Positions 1-6,611 of a stretch of DNA of 9,320 nucleotides are shown here, one piece after another. Every line of letters starts with the position of its first letter. Positions within the stretch are counted from its first letter, which is position 1. A program made the position numbers and the translations under genes. The notes under the pieces were generated by a model, which did no database searches, was not told the origin of the DNA, and saw nothing but the letters and a program-made list of their open reading frames with translations. The stretch spans positions 1 to 9,320 of the forward strand of contig PHEM01000104.1 of assembly GCA_002842935.1 (NCBI GenBank). Reading direction: 5' to 3'. This stretch comes from Alphaproteobacteria bacterium HGW-Alphaproteobacteria-13. Its GTDB lineage: Bacteria; Pseudomonadota; Alphaproteobacteria; Sphingomonadales; Sphingomonadaceae.

Positions 1-2571
1 GTCGCTCATCGCCTCGGAGCAAAGATTGCCGTCCTCGTCGGCGAAGACCCGCATCAATCGCACCGGAAAGCTCGTGGCGAGGTAGTCGATGACGTATTCA
101 CGCGGGGACAGATCGATATCGAGAGCTTCGCGTTCTTCCACGGTAAGGTCGGCAAGGCGCCGGTCGAGCATGGCCTCGGCGGTCGAGACCAGCTGCACGA
201 CAACCGAATGCTCTTCGCCAAGCGCCGCGTCCATCGCAGGGATCAGGCTCGGCAGTTTCATCGAAAGCAGGAGCTGGGCAAAGAAGCGCTGCTTGGTGCC
301 TTCGAAGATCGATAGCGCCGCAGTCTTGGCATTGCGGTTGAGCGTGTCGCCGCTGTCCTCGTCGACCACGCGGGTTGCTTCGAGCGCCGCTTCGAGATTG
401 CGGTGAATGATCGCCCAGGCATCGGCATAGGCATCGTAGATCCGTACCTGTGCTTCGGTCAGACTGTGTTCGAGGATTTCATACTCGACCCCGGCGAAGG
501 ACAGCGCACGTGCGAGATAGAGGCCCTGCGCCTTGAGGTCACGGGCGACGAGTTCCATCGCCGCCACACCGCCAGCGCGGATTTCGGTCATGAACGCTTC
601 GTGGGTCGGGAAGGCAGTTTCGGGTCCCCACAGGCCGAGCCGGGAGGTGTAGCCGAGGTTGGCGATATCCGAAGCACCCGTGGCCGAAGCATAAAGCACC
701 CGGGCGCGCGGCAGATGGTTCTGTAGCCTCAGACCCGCCATCCCCTGTTCGGAGCCCTTGACCTTGCCGCGGGTTGAGGAGCCCCCAAGCGCATTGGCCA
801 TCGCGTGGGCTTCGTCGAAGGCGATCACGCCATCGTAATCCTCACCAGCCCAGGCAAGGATCTGGTCGAGCCGCGTATCCTCAGCGCGCCCCGAGCGCAG
901 CGTCGGATAGGTGACGAAGAGGATGCCTTCGGACATCGTCACAGGGTGGCCAAGTTTCCAGCGTGAGAGTGTCTGGATGTCGAGCGGCAGTCCGCCCAGC
1001 GCTTCCCAGTCTCGGCGTGCATCTTCGAGCAGCGCCTCGTTCTTCGTGATCCAGACATGCCGGCGCTCGCGGGCGAGCCAGCGGTCCATGATGACCGCCG
1101 CGATTTGCCGTCCCTTGCCCGCTCCGGTTCCGTCGCCAAGGAAGAAGCCCTGCCGGTATGCCTGTCCATCATGGGACAGTTCCAGCGAAGTGCCCTCCTG
1201 GCTTACCTTGAAGCGACCCGGGAGATCGCGCGCAAATGCCTGGGCTGCATAGACCAGTGTCTCGCACTGCGCTTCGGACAGAAGGCCATCAGCCTGCCAA
1301 CCTGCGGGAAGGTGCGGGCGAACATCCGGCTGAGGTGCCGCGACGGAACCCATGGCGACCGATTCCACGAGCGGGGTGGGATGAGCCGGCGCGCCTTCGA
1401 ACGCGATGCGGCTGGGCCGGTAAGGTAGGTAGATGCCTGCCTGTTCAGGCACCGGCGCGGGGTCGGCCAAGACCGAATAGGCAAGATCGATCGCATTTGC
1501 TGTGGCTACTGGTCTCGCTGCGAAAGGCGCCACCGGCCGGATCAGCGTGCGTTCAGTCGAAGTCTTACCAAGGAGGCGCACTGGCTTGCCGACTGGCAGG
1601 TGATGGAGGCTGGCGGATATCTTCGCCCTTGGCGGAAGCTCGGAGACAAGCTCGTGGAGCGCGATCAGGTCGCAGGTATCTCCGGTGATCGCGGGCGAGG
1701 ACGCAGTCTGCACCTTGTCGATCACGACCAGGCGAACGGCGATACCCGTCCCGGTGCGGCGAAACACCTGCTGCAAGCGAACATCGAGCAAAAGCGATGC
1801 ATCGCCCTGTGCCTGGGCGAAAGTGGAAGCATCGAATCCTTCGGGCATGATGGCAACAATCCTCGCCCCATTGGCAGCGGCACGGATTGTACTGCGCAGG
1901 TGGCGCTGCGCCGTCTCGCCGTCCTTGCCGCGTTCCTGGCTGTGAGCGAACGGCGGGTTCATCAGCACAACCGACGGAACAGGGCCGCGAAGAAGGTCGG
2001 CGATCAGTTCCCCGTCGTGCGCGGTGATCGTGGCCGAAGGGAAGATGTGGCTCAGGCTGTCTCGTCTTGCCGGATCTATCTCGTTGAGGAGCAGCGAGGC
2101 GTTCTGGACGCTGCCCCAAAGTGCAAGCGCACCATTGCCGGCGGACGGTTCGAGTAGCGTGTCTTGGGCAGAGATAGCTGCGGCCTTCGCCATCAGCCAG
2201 GCCAGCATCGGCGGGGTCGAGAACTGCTGGAGCTCGACCTGTGCTTCGCTGCGAACGTGTCGGGGCGGCAAGGCTGCTTCGAGCCAGTCGAACCGCGCTT
2301 CCGCTTCGCGCACGCTTGTCGCCAGATCGATGCGTGAACACTCCCGAAGCCAGAGCAGTGCGCCGATCTCGACCGAATTGTTGTAGTCATCGATCGTCCA
2401 GGCGCTTCCCCAATCCCGAACTCCAGTTTCTTCGACGAACAGGCCGGAAACGTCGGCACGGGGAAGATGGCGTCCCGAGTCGAGAAGTGCGGCAATCCTG
2501 GCGCCGATGGCGTAGGCCAGGGGCACTGACGGCATCTGCTCGCCGGCGGGAAACAGGTCTGATTGAAACAT
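1..2571 (-). CDS. Strawberry-notch-type helicase with N-terminal DNA methyltransferase domain (C-terminus off the left edge)
   Basis: The frame is open for 857 codons from the ATG at 2571 to the window edge; bacterial relatives are roughly 1,400 residues, so the C-terminal part is missing only because the window ends. A strong ribosome binding site, AGGAGGA (2581-2587), lies 9 bases upstream of the start. The N-terminal third is a class I methyltransferase: motif I EPSAGNG at residues 141-147 and the amino-methyltransferase signature NPPF at 205-208. The middle is an SF2-like ATPase: Walker A GTGAGKGR at 481-488, Walker B DEAH at 586-589 and a motif III-like SAT at 629-631. All key motifs are intact, so both activities are plausible. 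Proteins of this architecture occur on plasmids, phages and integrative elements; phage P1 DarB is a methyltransferase-helicase fusion that protects incoming DNA from type I restriction. A role in processing or protecting the element's DNA is inference. It follows the Toprim gene by 75 bases in the same direction, probably in one operon. Confidence 0.9.
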   Translation of the reverse strand, partial: MFQSDLFPAGEQMPSVPLAYAIGARIAALLDSGRHLPRADVSGLFVEETGVRDWGSAWTIDDYNNSVEIGALLWLRECSRIDLATSVREAEARFDWLEAALPPRHVRSEAQVELQQFSTPPMLAWLMAKAAAISAQDTLLEPSAGNGALALWGSVQNASLLLNEIDPARRDSLSHIFPSATITAHDGELIADLLRGPVPSVVLMNPPFAHSQERGKDGETAQRHLRSTIRAAANGARIVAIMPEGFDASTFAQAQGDASLLLDVRLQQVFRRTGTGIAVRLVVIDKVQTASSPAITGDTCDLIALHELVSELPPRAKISASLHHLPVGKPVRLLGKTSTERTLIRPVAPFAARPVATANAIDLAYSVLADPAPVPEQAGIYLPYRPSRIAFEGAPAHPTPLVESVAMGSVAAPQPDVRPHLPAGWQADGLLSEAQCETLVYAAQAFARDLPGRFKVSQEGTSLELSHDGQAYRQGFFLGDGTGAGKGRQIAAVIMDRWLARERRHVWITKNEALLEDARRDWEALGGLPLDIQTLSRWKLGHPVTMSEGILFVTYPTLRSGRAEDTRLDQILAWAGEDYDGVIAFDEAHAMANALGGSSTRGKVKGSEQGMAGLRLQNHLPRARVLYASATGASDIANLGYTSRLGLWGPETAFPTHEAFMTEIRAGGVAAMELVARDLKAQGLYLARALSFAGVEYEILEHSLTEAQVRIYDAYADAWAIIHRNLEAALEATRVVDEDSGDTLNRNAKTAALSIFEGTKQRFFAQLLLSMKLPSLIPAMDAALGEEHSVVVQLVSTAEAMLDRRLADLTVEEREALDIDLSPREYVIDYLATSFPVRLMRVFADEDGNLCSEAMSD

Positions 2572-2646
2572 GGCTATGCGTCCTCCTGATTGGGGCATCG
2601 GGAAACGCCCGCTGCCGGATCAGGAATTCGAAAAGCCCTCTCTCCT

Positions 2647-3561
2647 CTACGGCGCCGCTTTGCGGCGCAGCCATGCTGTCAGCTCATCATTCCAGTCGGT
2701 ATCGCGTGAAGATGGCCTGCGGACCAGGATCGTCCGCCCTTCCTGTGCGTAGGCTGCCTGGCCACGCGATGCGGCCAGCTCGCCGCCAGCATCATGATCG
2801 ACGAAGAGATGAAGCTCGGTCACGCTCTCGGGCACGCTCACGAGGCCGAAGCGCTCATTGCCCAGGGTCGCCCAGACGGGGATGCCGGTAAGAGCATAGG
2901 CCGACATCCCGCTCTCGATACCCTCGGCGAGGCCGAGCTTGCCGGAAGCCGGAGCGAGGAGGCGGACAGCAGCTTCACCGAGCGCGCCGAGTGCGCGCTT
3001 CGGCTTGTCGAAGCCAGCCTTAGTGCAAGCCTCGCGAGACAGGAACGTGCGGTGGATTGCGATCGGCCCCTCATCGAGACTGACTGCTGCGATCATGGCT
3101 GGCAAAAAGCGGGTTCGTCCTTTCGGGCCAAGCGGTGTTCGTGGATGAAAGCGAAGTGCCGAAGATGCGGCGAGGATGCCGCGGCTCTCAAGGTAGGCCT
3201 TCGCCGGACTGGCTCGCAGTGCTTCCGCTTCTCGCCAGATCCTCAACGCAGCCGCCGAGGGTTTGCGAGTTCTGGTCTGCTCGCGATGGTCGGCAGACGT
3301 AGACCCTGAGAAAAGCGAGGTCGCGTCGAAACCTTCACGCGCCAATGCAGACAGCACGGTCTGCTGATCGCATCCCGCAAAGCAATGGAAGAGGATGGCC
3401 TGTCGACCGAGCGACACACCGAGTGAGGGCGTCCGGTCGTCATGCGCAGGGCAGCAAGCCATGCCTTTTGTGCCGGACCATTTGCCGCCGCGACTTTCAC
3501 AGATGCGGCGGGCGGTCTCGGCAAGCGACCGGTTGGGATGAGTTTGGACAGACAGGGACAT
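2647..3561 (-). CDS. Toprim domain protein with CHC2-like zinc finger (plasmid/ICE primase-like)
   Basis: The 304-residue protein starts at an ATG with GAGGAG (3567-3572) 5 bases upstream. The N-terminus has a zinc-finger pattern like that of DnaG-type primases: CCPAHDD at residues 36-42 and HCFAGC at 59-64, giving Cys36/Cys37, His40, Cys60 and Cys64 as likely ligands. The C-terminal half is a Toprim fold, with the conserved glutamate in LAEGIES (Glu214) and the DxD motif in FVDHDAGG (Asp255, Asp257). This matches Toprim proteins common on proteobacterial plasmids and integrative elements. A complete priming core is not obvious at this length, so it may be a primase relative acting with the downstream helicase-methyltransferase rather than a stand-alone primase. 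It is first in a presumed two-gene operon and divergent from the transglycosylase gene, with a LexA-like site between them. Confidence 0.88.
   Translation of the reverse strand: MSLSVQTHPNRSLAETARRICESRGGKWSGTKGMACCPAHDDRTPSLGVSLGRQAILFHCFAGCDQQTVLSALAREGFDATSLFSGSTSADHREQTRTRKPSAAALRIWREAEALRASPAKAYLESRGILAASSALRFHPRTPLGPKGRTRFLPAMIAAVSLDEGPIAIHRTFLSREACTKAGFDKPKRALGALGEAAVRLLAPASGKLGLAEGIESGMSAYALTGIPVWATLGNERFGLVSVPESVTELHLFVDHDAGGELAASRGQAAYAQEGRTILVRRPSSRDTDWNDELTAWLRRKAAP
2652..2668. repeat. Short perfect inverted repeat at the 3' end of the Toprim gene
   Basis: GCGCCGC and GCGGCGC form a perfect 7-bp stem around a 3-base loop inside the last codons of the Toprim gene. No T-run follows on the minus strand, so it does not look like a Rho-independent terminator. 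It could stabilise the mRNA end or be a by-product of Arg/Ala-rich codons. Confidence 0.35.
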
Positions 3562-3649
3562 GCGAGCTCCTCAGCTTGCAAAGTGACCCCCTCAGCAGCG
3601 CTCCTCTCCTCTCCAGAGGGCAGGCATTCGCGCCTTTCCTACAGGCATA

Positions 3650-3666
3650 TGTTCTATTTATGTTCT
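3650..3666. promoter_or_regulatory. LexA-like operator (SOS box), TGTTCT-N5-TGTTCT
   Basis: The plus strand reads TGTTCT ATTTA TGTTCT, a direct repeat with an 11-bp period. It contains GTTCTATTTATGTTC (3651-3665), an exact match to the GTTC-N7-GTTC LexA box known from alphaproteobacteria. It lies in the 138-base region between the divergent Toprim and transglycosylase starts. It overlaps the -10 position of a weak minus-strand promoter candidate (TTGATT at 3678-3683, 17-base spacer, TAAATA at 3655-3660), so a bound repressor would be expected to block the Toprim/helicase operon and possibly the plus-strand cluster. LexA as the regulator is inferred; another repressor recognising direct GTTC repeats is possible. 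Confidence 0.7.
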
Positions 3667-3671
3667 GTTGA

Positions 3672-3681
3672 GATTCGAATC
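3672..3681. repeat. Perfect 10-bp palindrome in the divergent promoter region
   Basis: GATTCGAATC lies between the LexA-like box and the transglycosylase start, and overlaps the -35 candidate of the Toprim promoter. It could be a second operator for a dimeric regulator, but a 10-bp palindrome alone is weak evidence. Confidence 0.3.
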
Positions 3682-3699
3682 AATGGAGCAACAATCGAG

Positions 3700-4284
3700 A
3701 TGATCTGCCTCAATCGTCTGACCACGATAACGGTCACCTGTTTGGGAATGATCGCGGCTTCTTCACAGCAGGTCCGCGCCCAGGATTTCACCTTGTTCGA
3801 GCACGCGATCGTTCCGCCGAAGCTGGAGCAGCAGCCGGCAAGGCAATATCTTCCTTCGATCTATCAGGCCGGGCCAGCAGACGTTTCCTACCGGGAAGGC
3901 CTGTATATGGCGGCAATTGCCGAGGCTGAGCGCCGTTACGGGCTTCCGACCAACCTGCTTCGTGCTCTTATCTGGGCTGAATCCCGCTTCAATCCGATGG
4001 CTGTGAGTCCAGCGGGCGCTGCCGGGCTTGCTCAGCTTATGCCGGCCACAGCGCGAGAACTTGGCGTCGGGAACCGTCATGACCCACTTGCATCGATTGA
4101 CGGTGGCGCCCGGTACCTTCGCGACATGTTGGACCGGTTCGACGCGGTCCACCTGGCCTTGGCTGCTTACAATGCCGGCCCAGGTGCCGTCTCTCGATCA
4201 CGCGGCATTCCGAACAATGGTGAGACGCCGCAATATGTCCGCTCCGTGTTGGGACGTTGGCAAGCAATTGGCACATACAATTGA
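3700..4284 (+). CDS. Exported lytic transglycosylase (SLT domain, VirB1-like)
   Basis: This soluble lytic transglycosylase family protein cleaves peptidoglycan glycan strands in the periplasm. I chose the ATG at 3700 (194 residues) because it begins a credible signal peptide: Arg6, a hydrophobic stretch at about 7-20, and a likely cleavage after Val-Arg-Ala (residue 27). The frame stays open upstream to an ATG at 3442, but that would overlap the divergent Toprim gene by 120 bases and bury the signal peptide. GGAG (3685-3688) is the nearest weak ribosome binding site. Domain motifs are WAESRFNP (92-99, catalytic Glu94), the GAAGLAQLMPATA block (106-118) and ALAAYNAGPGAV (153-164). Its small size and position in an island fit VirB1-type enzymes that open the wall for a conjugation apparatus. 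It is the first gene of a plus-strand cluster. Confidence 0.9.
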   Translation: MICLNRLTTITVTCLGMIAASSQQVRAQDFTLFEHAIVPPKLEQQPARQYLPSIYQAGPADVSYREGLYMAAIAEAERRYGLPTNLLRALIWAESRFNPMAVSPAGAAGLAQLMPATARELGVGNRHDPLASIDGGARYLRDMLDRFDAVHLALAAYNAGPGAVSRSRGIPNNGETPQYVRSVLGRWQAIGTYN

Positions 4285-4348
4285 CGAAACTGGCTGATGT
4301 CTGGCTATTGTCTGCAATCATATGGCGGAATGAAGACTGAAAACGCTA

Positions 4349-4900
4349 GTGAATGAGACGCCCGGTGAACCGTTCCACTTTCGCAAGGCGTTGAAGGCAC
4401 AGAAGCGCCGGAAGCTGAGAAAGGAGATTGCGTTGGGTTTGGGAGCATTCGCGATCGTATTTGCTGGAGGGATGCTGGCACTCAACTGGCCAGTCCATGA
4501 TGCCAGCCTTGCTAACGACGACCAGCAGCCTCAGGCGTTGTTCCAGCAAGCGAGCTCCCCACAATTCGACATCTGCGGATCCATCCGGCGCACATGCGTC
4601 GTGGATGGAGATACTTTCTGGCTTGATGGCGTAAAGATTCGCATTGCCGACATCGACACTCCTGAGATCAGCGAGCCTCGTTGCGACTATGAATACGAAC
4701 TCGGCATGCGAGCGACGCGTCGCCTTGTCGAATTGCTCAATTCCGGGCCGTTTGAACTCAGAACCATCGGGAGCAGAGATGAGGACCAGTACGGTCGCAA
4801 GTTGCGGGTTGTAACACGCGACGGCAGTTCGCTTGGAGATCAGCTAGTCAGCGAAGGGCTGGCACGGACCTGGACCGGGAGACGTGAGCCATGGTGCTGA
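4349..4900 (+). CDS. Membrane-anchored thermonuclease (staphylococcal nuclease-like) protein
   Basis: The 183-residue protein starts at GTG (4349); nearby ATGs at 4322, 4330 and 4353 are out of frame. A basic N-terminus (Lys14-Lys25, rich in Lys and Arg) is followed by one transmembrane segment at about 27-46, predicting a cytoplasmic tail and an external (periplasmic) nuclease domain. The SNase fold is seen from about residue 77: VDGDT (85-89), then RIADIDTPE (98-106), which carries the equivalents of catalytic Arg35, Asp40 and Glu43 of staphylococcal nuclease, and QYGRKL (147-152) with the second catalytic Arg (Arg150). The active-site set looks complete. Cysteines at 76, 83, 112 and 183 could form disulfides, consistent with a periplasmic location. 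Similar genes are frequent on proteobacterial conjugative elements, but their function there is not established. It follows the transglycosylase gene by 64 bases and its 3' end overlaps the next gene. Confidence 0.88.
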   Translation: MNETPGEPFHFRKALKAQKRRKLRKEIALGLGAFAIVFAGGMLALNWPVHDASLANDDQQPQALFQQASSPQFDICGSIRRTCVVDGDTFWLDGVKIRIADIDTPEISEPRCDYEYELGMRATRRLVELLNSGPFELRTIGSRDEDQYGRKLRVVTRDGSSLGDQLVSEGLARTWTGRREPWC

Positions 4901-5085
4901 CCCGCGATCAGGAGTTGTGGGCCGTCGCGCTGTGGGTCGAAAAGAACCATGGCGAAGAGGGGACCGCGTATATCGCGCAGCAAATCCAGCGGCTATACAA
5001 CGAAGGGGACGAGGCAGGCCTAGCAATGTGGAAAACAATTGCTGAGCGCTTCGATCAGCTTGGTTGCCAAAGCTCCACGAACTGA
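4891..5085 (+). CDS. Small soluble conserved-type protein (64 aa; possibly DUF6961 family)
   Basis: The ATG at 4891 lies inside the nuclease gene's last codons, giving a 10-base overlap that suggests translational coupling. The 64-residue product begins with LTRDQELWAVALWVEKNHG (residues 3-21) and continues with an amphipathic, probably helical sequence (IAQQIQRLYNEGDEAGLAMW, residues 28-47), without a signal peptide or membrane segment. The pattern recalls small sphingomonad proteins annotated DUF6961; this is from memory and unverified. Function unknown. Its place in the transglycosylase-nuclease cluster suggests a role tied to the island rather than to housekeeping. Confidence 0.75.
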   Translation: MVLTRDQELWAVALWVEKNHGEEGTAYIAQQIQRLYNEGDEAGLAMWKTIAERFDQLGCQSSTN

Positions 5086-5096
5086 GGCTCGGCACG

Positions 5097-5201
5097 ATGC
5101 GGAAATGGCTTCGAAACTGGGGCGTCAGAATTGAGTTCGCCATGCTGGCGTCAGTGTCTCTGATGGGGCTGATCTTGAGCCTTCAATCCTGCACTGGCTG
5201 A
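5097..5201 (+). CDS. Possible 34-aa single-pass membrane peptide
   Basis: This short frame starts at ATG 5097 with GAGG (5084-5087) 9 bases upstream, and follows the 64-aa gene by 11 bases. The product has a basic N-terminus (MRKWLRNWGVR), then a hydrophobic segment at about residues 14-29, and ends SCTG. That is the composition of a small inner-membrane peptide. A lipoprotein reading (Cys32) is unlikely because only two residues follow the cysteine. It ends 20 bases before the end of the convergent integrase gene. The ribosome binding site, tight spacing and membrane-peptide composition argue that it is real, but conservation was not testable. Confidence 0.45.
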   Translation: MRKWLRNWGVRIEFAMLASVSLMGLILSLQSCTG

Positions 5202-5221
5202 GACGAAATTCGATCTCCCGA

Positions 5222-6445
5222 TCAACCCTTCGCAAACTTGCCCTTGATGACCTTTCCTCCTGTCCGGAGCTCATCGAGATAGTCGCTCCACCATTGAGCC
5301 ATGCGCAAACGCTCGTCCCAATGTTTGCCGCGATGGTAGATGCCACGCACGACGTTGCTGTCGCCATGCGCCAGGGCACGCTCGATTGCATCCGGATTCC
5401 AAAGTCCAGACTCGTTCAGGAATGTTGATGCCGTCGCGCGGAGTCCATGTGCGGTGACTTCATCCTTCGAATATCCCATGCGACGGAATGCCGCATTGAG
5501 CGTGTTCTCACTCATGGGACGCTTGGAGCTGCGCGCAGACGGGAACACATATCCTTCATGGCCGAGCATCTCGGCCAGGTCTGTGAGATAGCCGACAACC
5601 TGCTTGGAAAGCGGGACGGCATGCGCTCGGCGCGCTTTCATTTTGCCGGCAGGTATCTTCCACACGCCATCGACAAGGTCGATCTCGTGCCATTCGGCGT
5701 GCCGGAGTTCGCCGGGGCGCACGAACACATGCGGCGCGACCTGCAAAGCGAACTTCGTGACCATGTATCCGGTATAGTCGTCAATGGCGCGCAGCAGCCC
5801 ACCCAACTCGGTGGGCTCCAAGATTGCTGCGTAATGCGTGGCTCTCGGGGTTACGAGGGCGCCCTTCAGCATGCTGGTCGGATCGGATTTGCAACGGGTC
5901 GTTGCGACACCGTAGCGAAACACGCGACCTGCGAACGACCGGCACTTCTTCGCAGTCTCGTGTTTGCCAGTGGCTTCCAGCCGCTTGAGGGGAGCCAAGA
6001 CTTCGAACGGCTCGATTTCGTTGATGGGTCGGTTCCCGATGGCAGGTGCAAGCTGGTCGAGAAAATAGTTGGCCTTGACGATCGTGCCCTCGGCGCGGCC
6101 ATTCTGGACCATCATCTGTTCAATATACTCACGTGCGACTGCCTCGAACGTCTGCGCAGAAAGAAACTCCTCGCGGATCTTCCGCTTCCGCTTCTCAAAG
6201 GCTGGGTCGCTCCCAGAAGCAACAGCCTGGCGCGCCTCGTAGGTCGCGTCCCGCGCTTGCTTGAGGCTGACCTCGGGATAACTCCCGATTGCGAGCTTCT
6301 TCTCGATCTTGCCGATCCGGTACCGGAAGCGCCACAGCTTGCCGCCAGCAGGCGTGACCTCGATATAGAGGCCGCGCTGGTCAGCGACCTTGTAAGGCTT
6401 GTCTTTCGTCTTGAGGGCGCGAAGCCGAGTCTCGGTCAGAGGCAT
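5222..6445 (-). CDS. P4-type tyrosine recombinase (site-specific integrase)
   Basis: The enzyme integrates and excises the island by recombination at the tRNA-Leu 3' end. From the ATG at 6445 the protein is 407 residues, normal for P4/CP4-57-type integrases, and begins MPLTETRLRALK like the family's usual N-terminal arm-binding domain (DUF4102-like, residues 1-90). The core-binding domain spans about 100-180 and the catalytic domain about 205-395. Catalytic residues are visible: Arg243 (VRPGELR), His333 and Arg336 (HGLR), His360 (LAHG) and the nucleophile Tyr370 (RGIYHRGKHW). The frame is open upstream to an ATG at 6547, but that stretch is repeat-rich regulatory DNA and does not resemble the family. 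No strong ribosome binding site is present (AAAAGG about 8 bases upstream). It is transcribed away from the tRNA, convergent with the nuclease cluster. Confidence 0.93.
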   Translation of the reverse strand: MPLTETRLRALKTKDKPYKVADQRGLYIEVTPAGGKLWRFRYRIGKIEKKLAIGSYPEVSLKQARDATYEARQAVASGSDPAFEKRKRKIREEFLSAQTFEAVAREYIEQMMVQNGRAEGTIVKANYFLDQLAPAIGNRPINEIEPFEVLAPLKRLEATGKHETAKKCRSFAGRVFRYGVATTRCKSDPTSMLKGALVTPRATHYAAILEPTELGGLLRAIDDYTGYMVTKFALQVAPHVFVRPGELRHAEWHEIDLVDGVWKIPAGKMKARRAHAVPLSKQVVGYLTDLAEMLGHEGYVFPSARSSKRPMSENTLNAAFRRMGYSKDEVTAHGLRATASTFLNESGLWNPDAIERALAHGDSNVVRGIYHRGKHWDERLRMAQWWSDYLDELRTGGKVIKGKFAKG

Positions 6446-6446
6446 G

Positions 6447-6501
6447 TGCGGGCCTTTTCCCAATGTGGTTTTCGCAAAGGCCCGCAAAAGGCCCGCAAAA
6501 A
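6447..6501. repeat. Three copies of AAAGGCCCGCA upstream of the integrase start
   Basis: The motif AAAGGCCCGCA occurs on the plus strand at 6476-6486 and 6487-6497 (11-base period, one helical turn) and inverted at 6447-6457, right against the integrase start codon. The last two copies extend to AAAAGGCCCGCA. Such a cluster between an integrase gene and its attachment site is the usual place for integrase arm-type sites or for the operator of an excisionase/AlpA-like regulator. Which protein binds is not known. Confidence 0.55.
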
Positions 6502-6582
6502 TGTCTGGAACCCCCGAGAACAGACGGGACGATCCGGAACGATCCAAGGGCCAATTCCCTAGGATTTCTGCGGGTTTTATAG

Positions 6583-6610
6583 ATTATCTGAGAGAACAAG
6601 AGAAGAACAA
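6583..6610 (-). promoter_or_regulatory. Candidate integrase promoter
   Basis: On the minus strand TTGTTC (6605-6610) is followed after 16 bases by GATAAT (6583-6588), a reasonable sigma70-type pair located just inside the island. It would drive a leader of about 130 bases before the integrase ATG. The -35 element overlaps a LexA-like box. Read-through from the co-directional tRNA-Leu gene could also contribute to integrase expression. Confidence 0.45.
6593..6609. promoter_or_regulatory. Second LexA-like operator, at the integrase promoter
   Basis: The minus strand reads TGTTCT TCTCT TGTTCT, with GTTCTTCTCTTGTTC at 6594-6608 exactly fitting GTTC-N7-GTTC. It shares both TGTTCT half-sites and the same 11-bp period with the box at 3650-3666. 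It overlaps the -35 element and upstream spacer of the candidate integrase promoter and begins 3 bases from the tRNA CCA end. Binding of LexA or a similar repressor would be expected to keep the integrase silent until DNA damage. Confidence 0.68.
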
Positions 6611-6611
6611 A

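Noticed and set aside
1565..2341. 258-codon minus-strand open frame within the helicase-methyltransferase gene
   Set aside because: It is in another frame on the same strand as the 857-codon gene that carries all the family motifs; its product is Arg-rich and unrecognisable.
3442..3699. Upstream start for the lytic transglycosylase (ATG 3442)
   Set aside because: It would overlap the divergent Toprim gene, include the LexA-like box and promoter DNA as coding sequence, and place the signal peptide internally.
5202..5221. Bidirectional terminator between the 34-aa frame and the integrase
   Set aside because: The 20-base gap holds only a 4-bp CGAA/TTCG stem without flanking A/T runs on either side.
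6446..6547. Upstream start for the integrase (ATG at 6547)
   Set aside because: The extra 34 codons read through the phased repeat cluster and do not resemble the integrase N-terminus, which starts cleanly with MPLTETRLRALK.
5447..6562. 371-codon plus-strand open frame antisense to the integrase
   Set aside because: It is opposite a complete integrase gene with all catalytic residues, and its product shows no family features.
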